41,606 nt of DNA from Clostridia bacterium (GCA_017404025.1 JAFRDD010000051.1:1-41606), one strand, 5' to 3'. Numbered from the stretch's first letter, positions 26,198-33,455 are shown. Program-made: numbers and translations. The notes: a model not told the origin generated them from the letters alone.

Positions 26198-26355
26198 AAC
26201 AAATTAACAATTTCATATTAGAAAAACTTCATTTATATAAAGGCAGTTGTTCTTAGGGATTTAAATTTGTAGGAAATAATGTTAATGAAAAAATTGACTA
26301 TTTAAAAAAATGTATTTATTAACTTTAATAAGATATGACTATTTCACTTAGTTAA
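26194..26355 (+). pseudogene. Broken leader-family ORF in frame with the VTC-domain gene
   Basis: Begins MKQINNFILEKLHLYKG, a clear member of the leader family (I-L-E cut site), but stops at TAG after 20 codons. The same frame then reads a plausible protein segment (GFKFVGNNVNEKIDYLKKC) before further stops at 26320, 26326, 26329 and 26353. The frame then stays open through the VTC domain. It looks like the decayed 5' end of a once longer gene, or the remains of a separate small gene. Confidence 0.6.
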
Positions 26356-26994
26356 GCTAAAAAGATAAAATTATTTAATAGAGTTGAAAGAAAGTACAAA
26401 TGTACAAAAAATCAACTCTATTTATTATTAGGGTTACTTAAAGAAAATTATTATTTAGTAACTGACATAGATGATGACGACGACTTTGTATTTAAGTATC
26501 ATTCATTATACTTTGATACACCAGAAATGATTATGTTTAATGCTCATGAAAATTCAGAACAACATAGACAAAAAATAAGAATAAGAGAATATTCTGATGG
26601 TGAAAAGTTTTTAGAAATAAAAGATAAAGATGAAAACGGAATAACAAGAAAATCAAGAATACCTGTTGATTCATATGTTATTGATGGAGAAAAACAATGG
26701 ATTGATAAAAACTTAATGTATGATACTATTGTTCTTAATAAAACATTAGATATTACATATGATAGAATAACATTAGTAAGTAGAGATAAAACTGAAAGAA
26801 TTACAATAGACTTTAATATATGTTTTCATAATTTTATAAATGACATCTCAAGAACAATAGATGATGTAATAATTGAAGTAAAACAAGTAAATGAGTATGA
26901 TTCTTTCATAATTGAAGAATTAAATAAATTAAATATAGAACGAGTAAAATTTTCAAAATATCATATAGGTATAAAACTAACAAAGGAGGAATAA
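26356..26994 (+). CDS. VTC-domain (polyphosphate polymerase-like, CYTH-type) protein lacking a normal start
   Basis: The open frame begins after the TAA at 26353. The first ATG is only at 26527, but typical VTC sequence starts well before it: NRVERKYKC with the RxExKY substrate motif, then YHSLYFDTPEM, HRQKIRIREYSDG, FLEIKDKDENG, TYDRITLVSRD, RITIDFNICF, IIEVK and FSKYHIGIKL. This is a nearly complete VTC tunnel domain of about 210 residues, whose relatives make polyphosphate from ATP or act on other triphosphates. Starting at 26527 would drop essential motif residues. So it is translated from a non-standard start (ATA or ATT), from upstream by an unusual mechanism, or is a recent pseudogene. 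The stop codon forms the loop of a terminator. Confidence 0.65.
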   Translation, partial: AKKIKLFNRVERKYKCTKNQLYLLLGLLKENYYLVTDIDDDDDFVFKYHSLYFDTPEMIMFNAHENSEQHRQKIRIREYSDGEKFLEIKDKDENGITRKSRIPVDSYVIDGEKQWIDKNLMYDTIVLNKTLDITYDRITLVSRDKTERITIDFNICFHNFINDISRTIDDVIIEVKQVNEYDSFIIEELNKLNIERVKFSKYHIGIKLTKEE

Positions 26995-27010
26995 TTCCTC
27001 CTTTATTTAT
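26982..27010 (+). terminator. Terminator whose loop is the VTC gene stop codon
   Basis: Ten-bp stem AAAGGAGGAA / TTCCTCCTTT around the TAA stop, followed by ATTTAT. T-run is short but the stem is strong. It ends the plus-strand leader-protein operon; about 57 bases of featureless AT-rich DNA follow. Confidence 0.75.
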
Positions 27011-27067
27011 ATAATCATATAATCTATTATAAATTTTCTTCAACTTATGCTAAGGACATTCTAGCTA

Positions 27068-27697
27068 TTAAATTGAGGATGTATACTTACTACGTTTCAC
27101 TTGATTTTCAATAATACCTTTTACATTATTAAATGATATAGGAGTATAATGATTATTATCAATACCAACATCATATTGAAAAGGTAATAAATATGAAAGT
27201 CTGCTCAAATCAGGACTTGTTCCTGGATGCTCCTTATTTGAATGAACATGGCCAAATAACTGCCAACTTGGTTTATCTTTAAATATTCCATCAAACGTAA
27301 GCATAGGAAAATGATTTAAATAAATTTTTTGTCCGTCTACACAGATGTTAAGTTGTGCAATAATCATTTCAAATCCTTCCTCAATATTTCCTTCACACAT
27401 TAACTTATAATCATGATTTCCATGAATAAGATATATATGACCGTTTAATCTACTTCTAAATTCCCAGAATCTATTAATATTGCCAAACATAAAATCTCCC
27501 AGATGAAATACTATGTCATCAGGCTTTACAACAGAATTCCAGTTCTTTATAAGTGCCTCATTCATTTCATCAACATCAGCATACGGTCTCATTGCATACT
27601 TAATTATATTTGCATGATTAAAATGAGTATCACTTGTAAAGAATATGTTATTCTTTAAAGTAGTAAATTGCATTATATGTGTTTCACATTTAAACAT
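27068..27697 (-). CDS. Calcineurin-like metallophosphoesterase
   Basis: 209 residues with the complete metal motif series: SDTHF (D23, H25), LGDF (67-68), GNHD (93-96), LNHFP and FGHVHS. The SDTHFNHANIIKYAMRP start is the form common in phage and bacterial phosphoesterases of unknown substrate. An alternative start at Met9 (MQFTTLKNN) is possible. It is the last gene of the early-type operon that carries the NADAR protein, 3 bases after it, so nucleotide or cyclic-nucleotide products related to NAD/ADP-ribose turnover are conceivable substrates. That link is inference. Confidence 0.85.
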   Translation of the reverse strand: MFKCETHIMQFTTLKNNIFFTSDTHFNHANIIKYAMRPYADVDEMNEALIKNWNSVVKPDDIVFHLGDFMFGNINRFWEFRSRLNGHIYLIHGNHDYKLMCEGNIEEGFEMIIAQLNICVDGQKIYLNHFPMLTFDGIFKDKPSWQLFGHVHSNKEHPGTSPDLSRLSYLLPFQYDVGIDNNHYTPISFNNVKGIIENQVKRSKYTSSI

Positions 27698-27700
27698 AAT

Positions 27701-28246
27701 TTATTTTTCCTCTAATTCTAAATCATCAATTAATTTATCTAATTCAATGCATTTTATTCTTACTGCATCAAGAATTTTGCCAAGTGCATTTCTACCCCAT
27801 TCAGATTCATTATGTAGAAGTGCATCATTTTCATTAAATCCAATTCCCCAGATTCTATCATAATAAGCTGCTTCAACAAAATGTTTGCCATCATATTCAG
27901 GATTTATTAACTGCTTTCTTAAATCCTTATTTTGTAGGAATTTTGCTGTTACTGCTTTTGTCATATAATATACTCTTTCTCTATCCCAAGCAGAATCAGA
28001 ATAATTCTTTACTTGTCTTCCAAGCTTTCTTGCTTCTTCTGGTGTTTTAGCATCAAGTATCTTATTAGCTGTTTCTGTATCTAAGAAAAACTTTGCTTTA
28101 AACCACATAAACATCTGCTCAGAAGATGTAAAATAAATTTCTTCTCCTGGTCTTGAGTCTGGATATTCAAACTTTATCTTACATTTTGTAAAATTACAAA
28201 ATGGATTTTCTTTCCAGAAAAATATGTATTTATCAGTTATTATCAT
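27701..28246 (-). CDS. NADAR (YbiA-like) domain protein
   Basis: 181 residues showing the family landmarks in order: FFWKENPFCNF (9-19), YFTSSEQMFMWFKAKFF (38-54), ILDAKTPEEARKLGRQV (63-79), WDRERVYYM, AKFLQNKDLRKQL, EAAYYDRIWGIGF (125-137) and GRNALGKIL (151-159). NADAR proteins act on N-glycosidic bonds of ADP-ribose or related nucleotides; some are reported to remove ADP-ribose from guanine in DNA as antitoxins to DarT-type toxins. Here it may protect the phage from ADP-ribosylating defences or clean up products of its own transferase. Its ATG overlaps the previous stop by 4 bases. Confidence 0.88.
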   Translation of the reverse strand: MIITDKYIFFWKENPFCNFTKCKIKFEYPDSRPGEEIYFTSSEQMFMWFKAKFFLDTETANKILDAKTPEEARKLGRQVKNYSDSAWDRERVYYMTKAVTAKFLQNKDLRKQLINPEYDGKHFVEAAYYDRIWGIGFNENDALLHNESEWGRNALGKILDAVRIKCIELDKLIDDLELEEK

Positions 28247-29055
28247 ACTTTAATATTACTAAATATATCCGCTAATTCAGGAATTTCAACATCCCAAGTA
28301 CCATATTCAAAAATTCCTTGAATAATATTTATTATGTCTTGTGCAACTTCTTTAGCTGAAAAAATATGATTATCTAATTCAGTATCTAATGGCCTTGACA
28401 TTAATGCATTATCCAAATCAGAACATTTTTCATAAGGATCACACTCATCCCCAAAATAATAAAATTCTTCAACAGATTTGTTTTCAATTGCATGAACATT
28501 GATTGTATTTTCTTGAAGATCATAATCAATCATTATACCGTCAATTTCAAAATATCCATCTTTATTCTTGTGAATATTTTCAACATATACATATTGAGCG
28601 CCACTTTCATCTCCATTAAAGAACAAATACTTATGATAATATTTATCATTCAATTCTTTAATTGACATTGTGTCATTATCATCTGTATTTTCTTCTTCAA
28701 GACGCTTAATTATAACATCACAATCTTCAAGACACAGCTTAATATAATATGCATATCCTTGACCTCTGTCTGTATCTGGTTTGATATATGAAGAATTTCT
28801 TGCATGTATAAAATAATTATCCTCGTTCCATTGTTTACCAATAGGATGGTCATCTAAAACAAATTCCAAAATATTTTCAAATGCAGTATCTTGTACTTCT
28901 TTCTTCTTAGCATTTAAAATTGTACCAAGATTGAACTTAATAAAGTCAATATTATCTTTTGTATTCTTTCTTAATTCAGAATTTATAAATGGTTCATGGT
29001 ACATTCCACTAACCCAATTTTCCAAATCAAGTAATGCTTCATCTAATGTTTTCAT
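28243..29055 (-). CDS. Unknown protein, 270 aa
   Basis: I take the ATG giving MKTLDEALLDLENW, which overlaps the upstream gene by 17 bases; a longer frame starting 75 bases earlier would overlap it by 92. The N-terminal half is helical (DNIDFIKFNLGTILNAKKK). After residue 125 an acidic, beta-rich part follows with YHKYLFFNGDESGAQYVYV and FEIDGIMIDYD, then YYFGDECDPYEKC, where two Cys could bind metal. No family recognised. It sits between an unknown gene and NADAR in one operon. Confidence 0.7.
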   Translation of the reverse strand: MKTLDEALLDLENWVSGMYHEPFINSELRKNTKDNIDFIKFNLGTILNAKKKEVQDTAFENILEFVLDDHPIGKQWNEDNYFIHARNSSYIKPDTDRGQGYAYYIKLCLEDCDVIIKRLEEENTDDNDTMSIKELNDKYYHKYLFFNGDESGAQYVYVENIHKNKDGYFEIDGIMIDYDLQENTINVHAIENKSVEEFYYFGDECDPYEKCSDLDNALMSRPLDTELDNHIFSAKEVAQDIINIIQGIFEYGTWDVEIPELADIFSNIKV

Positions 29056-29419
29056 AGTATCTGTCAAGTATTTGTTTTTCTGATGCTGCCTTCTTAGTAA
29101 AGTTTTCATAACGTTTCTCTCTCCACGCAATCATATTCTTTATGTATTCATTAGCAGCTTCAATACATGCAAATCTATGAGTGCCATAATGATTGAAATC
29201 AGTACAATTAAGCCAATTAGTAGACCCAGAAATTTCTGTTCCTTTACCAGCCTTAATTATAAATTTCTTGTAAATGGTTTTATGACGAATTCCGCTCCAA
29301 TCTGTATATTCATTTACTATCTCATTTTCACCTGCATAAGTAACAAGCTGCTTACGCAACTTGCAATGATCAATATAGTAAATGTAATCTCCTTCTTTTA
29401 ATTCTGTAAATGTTTTCAT
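29039..29419 (-). CDS. Unknown protein, 126 aa, SH3-like start
   Basis: The ATG at 29419 gives MKTFTELKEGDYIYYID, a typical beginning of a small SH3-like barrel in phage proteins; a TTG two codons earlier is the alternative. The middle region is beta-rich with two Trp, followed by a C-terminal helix rich in Arg, Lys and Glu. It lies 2 bases after the previous stop. Function unknown. Confidence 0.7.
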   Translation of the reverse strand: MKTFTELKEGDYIYYIDHCKLRKQLVTYAGENEIVNEYTDWSGIRHKTIYKKFIIKAGKGTEISGSTNWLNCTDFNHYGTHRFACIEAANEYIKNMIAWREKRYENFTKKAASEKQILDRYYENIR

Positions 29420-29421
29420 AT

Positions 29422-29751
29422 TCAACTAAAAAAATGTATTCCTTTATTAAATGCTAGATAAATTTCAGCAGGATCAGCAGCTTCAAGAATTTCATCAGCA
29501 TATGCCAACAGCTGAAGTTCCTGCTCTTCTATTTCAGCCCATGAAGTTCCATTATAAATATCAATTCCATCATATAGAATCTTTTCCTCACCAGTATCCT
29601 TATCATAATATTTACTCCAATTTGTAATTCTGATAGTAGGCTCAACCATAGAATCAACCATTGAAGGCCAAAAAACAATGTCACCTTCATTATAACGATT
29701 TACAATAGTGAAATGATGACGGCCAAAAATAAGCTGAAAAATTTTTCTCAT
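29422..29751 (-). CDS. Unknown protein, 109 aa
   Basis: First gene of the operon leading to NADAR and the metallophosphoesterase, behind a clear early-type promoter. Basic, hydrophobic N-terminus (RKIFQLIFGRHHF), a beta-rich core with NEGDIVFWPS and several Trp, and an acidic C-terminal helix. No family recognised. Confidence 0.7.
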   Translation of the reverse strand: MRKIFQLIFGRHHFTIVNRYNEGDIVFWPSMVDSMVEPTIRITNWSKYYDKDTGEEKILYDGIDIYNGTSWAEIEEQELQLLAYADEILEAADPAEIYLAFNKGIHFFS

Positions 29752-29780
29752 AATATACTAATGTTTAAAAATTATATTAT

Positions 29781-29808
29781 AATATAGTTATGAAATTAAT
29801 AATTTCAA
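29781..29808 (-). promoter_or_regulatory. Early-type promoter of the NADAR operon
   Basis: Minus-strand TTGAAATT and CTATATT start 21 bases apart, about 30 bases before the ATG at 29751. It begins exactly where the terminator of the preceding gene ends. Confidence 0.65.
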
Positions 29809-29833
29809 AAGAGGAATTGTTTTTATTCCTCTT
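29805..29833 (-). terminator. Terminator after the ClpX operon, abutting the next promoter
   Basis: On the minus strand AGAGGAAT / ATTCCTCT closes a 7-base loop and is followed by TTTTG. The T-run is short and is shared with the promoter box TTGAAATT. Confidence 0.6.
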
Positions 29834-30041
29834 CTGTTAAATGTTTATATTTCCAATATTCAAGTAGTGCATTAAATACTCCAGCTCTACCATTGAAATA
29901 TGAGAATGATTCTTCATCTTTAAGTTCTTTTGCTCTATCTGCAGCAAATTTACATGTATCTAAATTATGTTCAATCCATTCTTTAGTAAATGTAATTGAT
30001 TCATCAGTTATATTTTCAATTCCATAAGGTAACTTTGACAT
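29823..30041 (-). CDS. Unknown protein, 72 aa
   Basis: Small acidic, mostly helical protein (EWIEHNLDTCKFAADRAKEL) with aromatic residues in the C-terminal half. It follows clpX by 13 bases and should be cotranscribed with it; whether it assists ClpX, for example as an adaptor, cannot be judged. Its last codons overlap the terminator stem. Confidence 0.65.
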   Translation of the reverse strand: MSKLPYGIENITDESITFTKEWIEHNLDTCKFAADRAKELKDEESFSYFNGRAGVFNALLEYWKYKHLTEEE

Positions 30042-30054
30042 AATTATTAATGAT

Positions 30055-31248
30055 TTATTTGTATGTTATAGGGTCCAAAATACTTTTTGCATATTTAAGT
30101 GTAACTTTATATTTAGTTACATTTTGTATAGGGAGTTCAAACATTGCTTTTGTCATTAAATCTTCAATTATCATCCTAAGGCCTCTTGCGCCAAGTTTGC
30201 TTTCTATAGCTCTATCAACAATATAATCATATACTTTAGGTTCAAACTTAAGATTAATTCCATCAAGTGATAATAATTTCTGATATTGTTTTATTACTGA
30301 ATTTTTTGGCTCAGTCAATATTTTTCTTAAAGCATCTTTATCTAATTCATTCATATATGTGATTACTGGTAAACGCCCAATAAGTTCAGGAATCAAACCA
30401 AATGATTTAAGATCTAATGGTGATACATGTTTAAGTGGATTTTCTTCATTAAAAGATTTTTCTTCTTTATTTGTATTGAATCCAATTGCATGAACATTAT
30501 AACGAGCTTCAATCTTCTTATCAATACCTTCAAATGCGCCACCGCAAATAAAAAGAATATTTTTTGTATTTACATATACAAGTGGCATATCAGGATGCTT
30601 TCTACCGCCAAGAGGGGGTACTCCTACAACACTACCTTCTATGATCTTAAGAAGAGCCTGTTGTACACCTTCACCAGAGACATCTCTTGTAATTGAAGGA
30701 TTAGCACTTTTACGACCAATCTTATCTATTTCATCAATAAATATAATGCCTTGTTCAGCTCTATCAACATCATAATCAGCTGCTTGAAGCAATCTTACAA
30801 GAATAGTTTCAACATCATCACCTACATAACCTGCTTGTGTCAATGAAGTACAGTCAACAATAGTAAATGGAACATCAAGCATTTTTGCAATTGTCTTTGC
30901 AATTAATGTCTTACCTGTTCCAGTATTACCTATCATGATACAGTTGGATTTTTCAATATCTACATCATCAATTACATTTTGACTAGAAATTCTCTTATAA
31001 TGATTATATACAGCAACAGATATTCTTTCTTTTGCTGCATCTTGTCCAATTACATATTGATCAAGGAATGCTTTTATTTCGGTTGGTTTTGGAATATCAG
31101 ATATACTTTTCTTAAATGCTTTAGATTTATTTTCTTCCAAATATTTCTTAGCAAGATTAGCACATTCTGGACAAATATACCCATTATCTCCTGATAACAT
31201 TAAAGAAGTTAATGTTTCAGGTTTTCCACAAAAACTACAATATCTCAT
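30055..31248 (-). CDS. clpX: ClpX ATP-dependent unfoldase, apparently complete
   Basis: 397 residues against about 410-420 for bacterial ClpX. The N-terminal zinc-binding domain has C4, C7, C26, C29. The AAA+ core has Walker A GNTGTGKT (107-114), pore loop GYVG (140-143), Walker B IIFIDE (168-173), the RKH loop (216-218), and sensor-2 GARGLR. The IGF tripeptide that docks into ClpP is present (255-257, HAIGFNT). So the protein could partner host ClpP and redirect proteolysis, or work alone as an unfoldase in virion assembly or takeover. A clpP gene is not seen in the window. Transcribed from its own early-type promoter, followed by a 72-residue gene. Confidence 0.95.
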   Translation of the reverse strand: MRYCSFCGKPETLTSLMLSGDNGYICPECANLAKKYLEENKSKAFKKSISDIPKPTEIKAFLDQYVIGQDAAKERISVAVYNHYKRISSQNVIDDVDIEKSNCIMIGNTGTGKTLIAKTIAKMLDVPFTIVDCTSLTQAGYVGDDVETILVRLLQAADYDVDRAEQGIIFIDEIDKIGRKSANPSITRDVSGEGVQQALLKIIEGSVVGVPPLGGRKHPDMPLVYVNTKNILFICGGAFEGIDKKIEARYNVHAIGFNTNKEEKSFNEENPLKHVSPLDLKSFGLIPELIGRLPVITYMNELDKDALRKILTEPKNSVIKQYQKLLSLDGINLKFEPKVYDYIVDRAIESKLGARGLRMIIEDLMTKAMFELPIQNVTKYKVTLKYAKSILDPITYK

Positions 31249-31283
31249 ATATTAAATCTCATTATTAAACTATAATACTATTT

Positions 31284-31313
31284 AATATAGAAAATAAAAG
31301 TGGAATTTTGCAA
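31284..31313 (-). promoter_or_regulatory. Early-type promoter of clpX, overlapping a terminator
   Basis: CTATATT matches the other early-type promoters, but the upstream element TTGCAAAATT starts 23 rather than 21 bases before it and forms part of the preceding terminator stem. About 36 bases separate CTATATT from the clpX ATG. Confidence 0.5.
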
Positions 31314-31319
31314 TTCCAC
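31291..31319 (-). terminator. Terminator of the four-gene unit upstream of clpX
   Basis: On the minus strand an 8-bp stem GTGGAATT / AATTCCAC with loop GCAA and tail TTTTATTTT. It overlaps the clpX promoter. Confidence 0.8.
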
Positions 31320-31336
31320 CTGTTAATTAAAAAAAC

Positions 31337-31495
31337 TTATATCTCTATAACATTTTGTTCAGAAGTATCGTTAGAATTATTGTTTTGAACTTTAGCATAT
31401 TTTTTAAGTTTATTCATTACAAATGATGTATCATATCCCTCATCTTTTAATTCAAATAAACATTCAATAAAAACAATATCTTGTTCAGTAATCAT
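31337..31495 (-). CDS. Small acidic protein, 52 aa
   Basis: Starts MITEQDIVFIECLFELKDEG, a helical segment followed by a basic stretch and an Asn/Ser-rich C-terminus. Last gene of a four-gene unit, 8 bases after the previous stop and just before a terminator. Function unknown; too short to classify. Confidence 0.6.
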   Translation of the reverse strand: MITEQDIVFIECLFELKDEGYDTSFVMNKLKKYAKVQNNNSNDTSEQNVIEI

Positions 31496-31503
31496 AACAA
31501 TAT

Positions 31504-31692
31504 TTAATCATCAATTTGACTAGCTATCTGAAGTAACTCTAAATCAGATGCCTCATCAAGGTTAATATAATTAGCATAACCAATATGTGTTTCATCTAAA
31601 TAGATGTCAACCATTGGTGAAGGACCAGGATAATCAATATATGAGAAATGAAAGGTTCCATATTTAGAACCGATATTTCGTTGTGTTGTCAT
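31504..31692 (-). CDS. Unknown protein, 62 aa
   Basis: Small acidic protein with a Tyr/Pro/Gly N-terminal part (FHFSYIDYPGPSP), a short beta-hairpin and a Leu-rich C-terminal helix. Two bases separate it from the previous gene, which supports coupling. No family recognised. Confidence 0.6.
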   Translation of the reverse strand: MTTQRNIGSKYGTFHFSYIDYPGPSPMVDIYLDETHIGYANYINLDEASDLELLQIASQIDD

Positions 31693-31694
31693 CT

Positions 31695-31919
31695 TTAAAA
31701 ATTATAAGTAATTTTATAGTCATTAATACCTCCAGAAATTTGTAACAATTCTGTTTCAATTATTTCTTTCCCATCCTTTGAGGTATCTATTTTTTTATCA
31801 TATTGTTTATCTGGAAGATAAAATCCTCCTTTGAATATAGTAACACGTAAATTGTTATTGTATAAAACAAATACTATGAAAGTATCATCATATGATGCAG
31901 TTCCACTAATGTTATTCAT
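31695..31919 (-). CDS. Unknown protein, 74 aa
   Basis: I chose ATG 31919 (MNNISGTASYDDTF), one base after the preceding stop; a start 48 bases earlier would run deep into the upstream gene. Beta-rich sequence (TFIVFVLYNNNLRVTIFKGG) with a Lys/Asp loop. No family recognised. Confidence 0.6.
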   Translation of the reverse strand: MNNISGTASYDDTFIVFVLYNNNLRVTIFKGGFYLPDKQYDKKIDTSKDGKEIIETELLQISGGINDYKITYNF

Positions 31920-31920
31920 A

Positions 31921-32130
31921 TTAATCAAAATAATAAAGCATTTGTTTACCTTGAAATACCATAGCATAAGCAGTAGTACTTGGTATTAATGTTTTTTGAT
32001 GTTCAATGATTCTTTTTGCAGAATCCCTTGCTGCTTGAACTGAATCAAAATTATCACTTCCACAAATAAGTGTTAATCCATCATAAATCTTAACAGAAAT
32101 CTTTGAGGAAATAATGTTTGAATTTTTCAT
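31921..32130 (-). CDS. Unknown protein, 69 aa
   Basis: First gene behind an early-type promoter. Strand-helix-strand layout: KISVKIYDGLTLICG, helix QAARDSAKRIIEHQ, then AYAMVFQGKQM. It resembles a small alpha/beta domain but no family is recognised. Confidence 0.62.
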   Translation of the reverse strand: MKNSNIISSKISVKIYDGLTLICGSDNFDSVQAARDSAKRIIEHQKTLIPSTTAYAMVFQGKQMLYYFD

Positions 32131-32151
32131 CTTATTACATTTTTACAATTT

Positions 32152-32179
32152 AATATAGTAAAATTCTTTGAAAATTCAA
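32152..32179 (-). promoter_or_regulatory. Early-type promoter of the four-gene unit
   Basis: Minus-strand TTGAATTT and CTATATT start 21 bases apart, about 22 bases before the ATG at 32130. It reads away from the plus-strand gene starting at 32195. Confidence 0.65.
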
Positions 32180-32194
32180 TGTTATTTTTATAAT

Positions 32195-32425
32195 ATGGAA
32201 GCAGTAAAAAAATATACTATCAACATATTAAGATCTAAATTACTTGGTAAAAAAGTTCATTTTACAAGTGATTGTAAATTATTTCCAAATTTCAACATTA
32301 CTGGTAAAGTAATTGAAATAACTATGTCAGCAAATATTCCATTAATTAAAACTGTACTTCCTACTGGTAGAATTATACATGTTGATGGTGGTATGTCTAA
32401 TCTTCAGTTTGAGGTTTTAAAATAA
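32195..32425 (+). CDS. Small basic protein, 76 aa, antisense to its neighbours
   Basis: I take ATG 32195 (MEAVKKYTINILRSKLLGKK) over a TTG nine codons earlier that lies in the divergent promoter. Mostly beta-strands: VHFTSDCKLFPNF, ITGKVIEI, then GRIIHVDGG. It could be a small OB- or SH3-like barrel. It is the only plus-strand gene between 27 and 41.6 kb, and its end overlaps the convergent 199-residue gene by 29 bases. Confidence 0.6.
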   Translation: MEAVKKYTINILRSKLLGKKVHFTSDCKLFPNFNITGKVIEITMSANIPLIKTVLPTGRIIHVDGGMSNLQFEVLK

Positions 32426-32996
32426 TAACCTTATCTTTAATTGCAGGAATTAAACATTGGTCTATATGATAATATCTTGTTTTATTTGTATCAGGGTCAA
32501 TATCGGTTAAATAACAATTTTTATATGTTTTTATAATATCTTTTTTATAATCATATAAATAAGATACTATTGCTTCCCAATATAATCTATCTGCAGTTGA
32601 TTGTAATTCTGGTTTTATATTATCAAGAGGATATTCCATTCTTAAAGTAAACAGTACTTTACCTCTAAATACACATACTATTTCTGGAGAATGTGTATAT
32701 ACATAATATCCCCATTTATATTTCCACCCAAGTCTTGCTATATGAAACCCAAAAAACTTATTAGCAAAATCTTCTTGCCAATCATACATATAATATGTGA
32801 ATTCTCTTTCAGCTGAGTCCCCTTTATATAATCTTAATTTAGGTTTAATAAATACTTTTCTGCATTTCCACCAATCAATCCAAAGCCTATGAAATTTTAG
32901 ATTGATATAAATAGGATGATGGAATATTCTATATTCTTCACTAAAATGATATTTTAACTTATACCAAAACCAGTATAGCTTTTTCTTAATGTCCAT
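32397..32996 (-). CDS. Unknown aromatic protein, 199 aa
   Basis: Unusually rich in Trp, Tyr, Phe and basic residues, especially in the first 70 residues (KLYWFWYKLKYHF, LWIDWWKC). No clean transmembrane helix or signal peptide, but membrane or nucleic-acid surface contact is possible. The C-terminal third has a DIDPDTNK turn that might bind metal. No family recognised. It begins just after the terminator of the upstream Cys-tailed protein gene, and no promoter is obvious. Confidence 0.68.
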   Translation of the reverse strand: MDIKKKLYWFWYKLKYHFSEEYRIFHHPIYINLKFHRLWIDWWKCRKVFIKPKLRLYKGDSAEREFTYYMYDWQEDFANKFFGFHIARLGWKYKWGYYVYTHSPEIVCVFRGKVLFTLRMEYPLDNIKPELQSTADRLYWEAIVSYLYDYKKDIIKTYKNCYLTDIDPDTNKTRYYHIDQCLIPAIKDKVIILKPQTED

Positions 32997-33000
32997 AATA

Positions 33001-33033
33001 AAAAAAATGTTACTATAAATTATTTATAGTAAC
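33001..33033 (-). terminator. Terminator after the Cys-tailed protein genes
   Basis: On the minus strand an 11-bp stem GTTACTATAAA / TTTATAGTAAC with a 3-base loop is followed by a run of T. Strong and well placed after the stop at 33059. Confidence 0.85.
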
Positions 33034-33058
33034 ACTCTATATAAGTATTCAAATTTTA

Positions 33059-33439
33059 TTAACAACCGCCGCGACTAGGTGGTGAATAACAACCACCTGA
33101 AGAATATCTCCTGCTTGGACTGCAACTTGATGATGAAGTTCTGCTTCTGCTTGGTAATGATGGTGAACCTTTTGACTTTTTTTGATATTTATTTGCAATA
33201 TAATCACTTGTTTCAATAAAATCTTTTATCTTTCCAAGTAATGTTTTATCTTCTTTATCAAGTGCAATTAATATATCTTTCCAAGAAATATCACCAATAT
33301 CTACAGTAAGAGGTGGTCTTGTATTAATTTTTATATCATCATTAAGATGAAGTTTCTCTGATAAAAATATATTATTGTTATCTTTCTTAGCAATATTATT
33401 GCCTATAGATTCGGTTATTCTTGTTAATATATCTTTCAT
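33059..33439 (-). CDS. Leader-bearing protein with Ser/Arg/Gly/Cys tail, 126 aa
   Basis: Residues 1-22 (LTRITESIGNNIAKKDNN) resemble the start of the neighbouring 132-residue protein. Residues 23-37 then contain IFLSEKLHLNDDIKI, the same EKLHLN core as the leader proteins at 24.7-26.2 kb, with L-S-E as a possible cut site. The middle is helical. The last 35 residues are low-complexity Ser, Arg, Pro and Gly with Cys in SSCS, GGCY and the final RGGC. A late-type box lies upstream. It may be a head-internal protein, or a substrate of the radical SAM enzyme encoded upstream; both are inferences. Confidence 0.68.
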   Translation of the reverse strand: MKDILTRITESIGNNIAKKDNNNIFLSEKLHLNDDIKINTRPPLTVDIGDISWKDILIALDKEDKTLLGKIKDFIETSDYIANKYQKKSKGSPSLPSRSRTSSSSCSPSRRYSSGGCYSPPSRGGC

Positions 33440-33455
33440 ATATATTTTTCATAAA

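Noticed and set aside
26194-26355. Group I intron or mobile insertion interrupting the VTC gene
   Set aside because: The interval is only about 100 bases, with no intron-core or repeat signatures and a plausible protein-like segment; decay is simpler.
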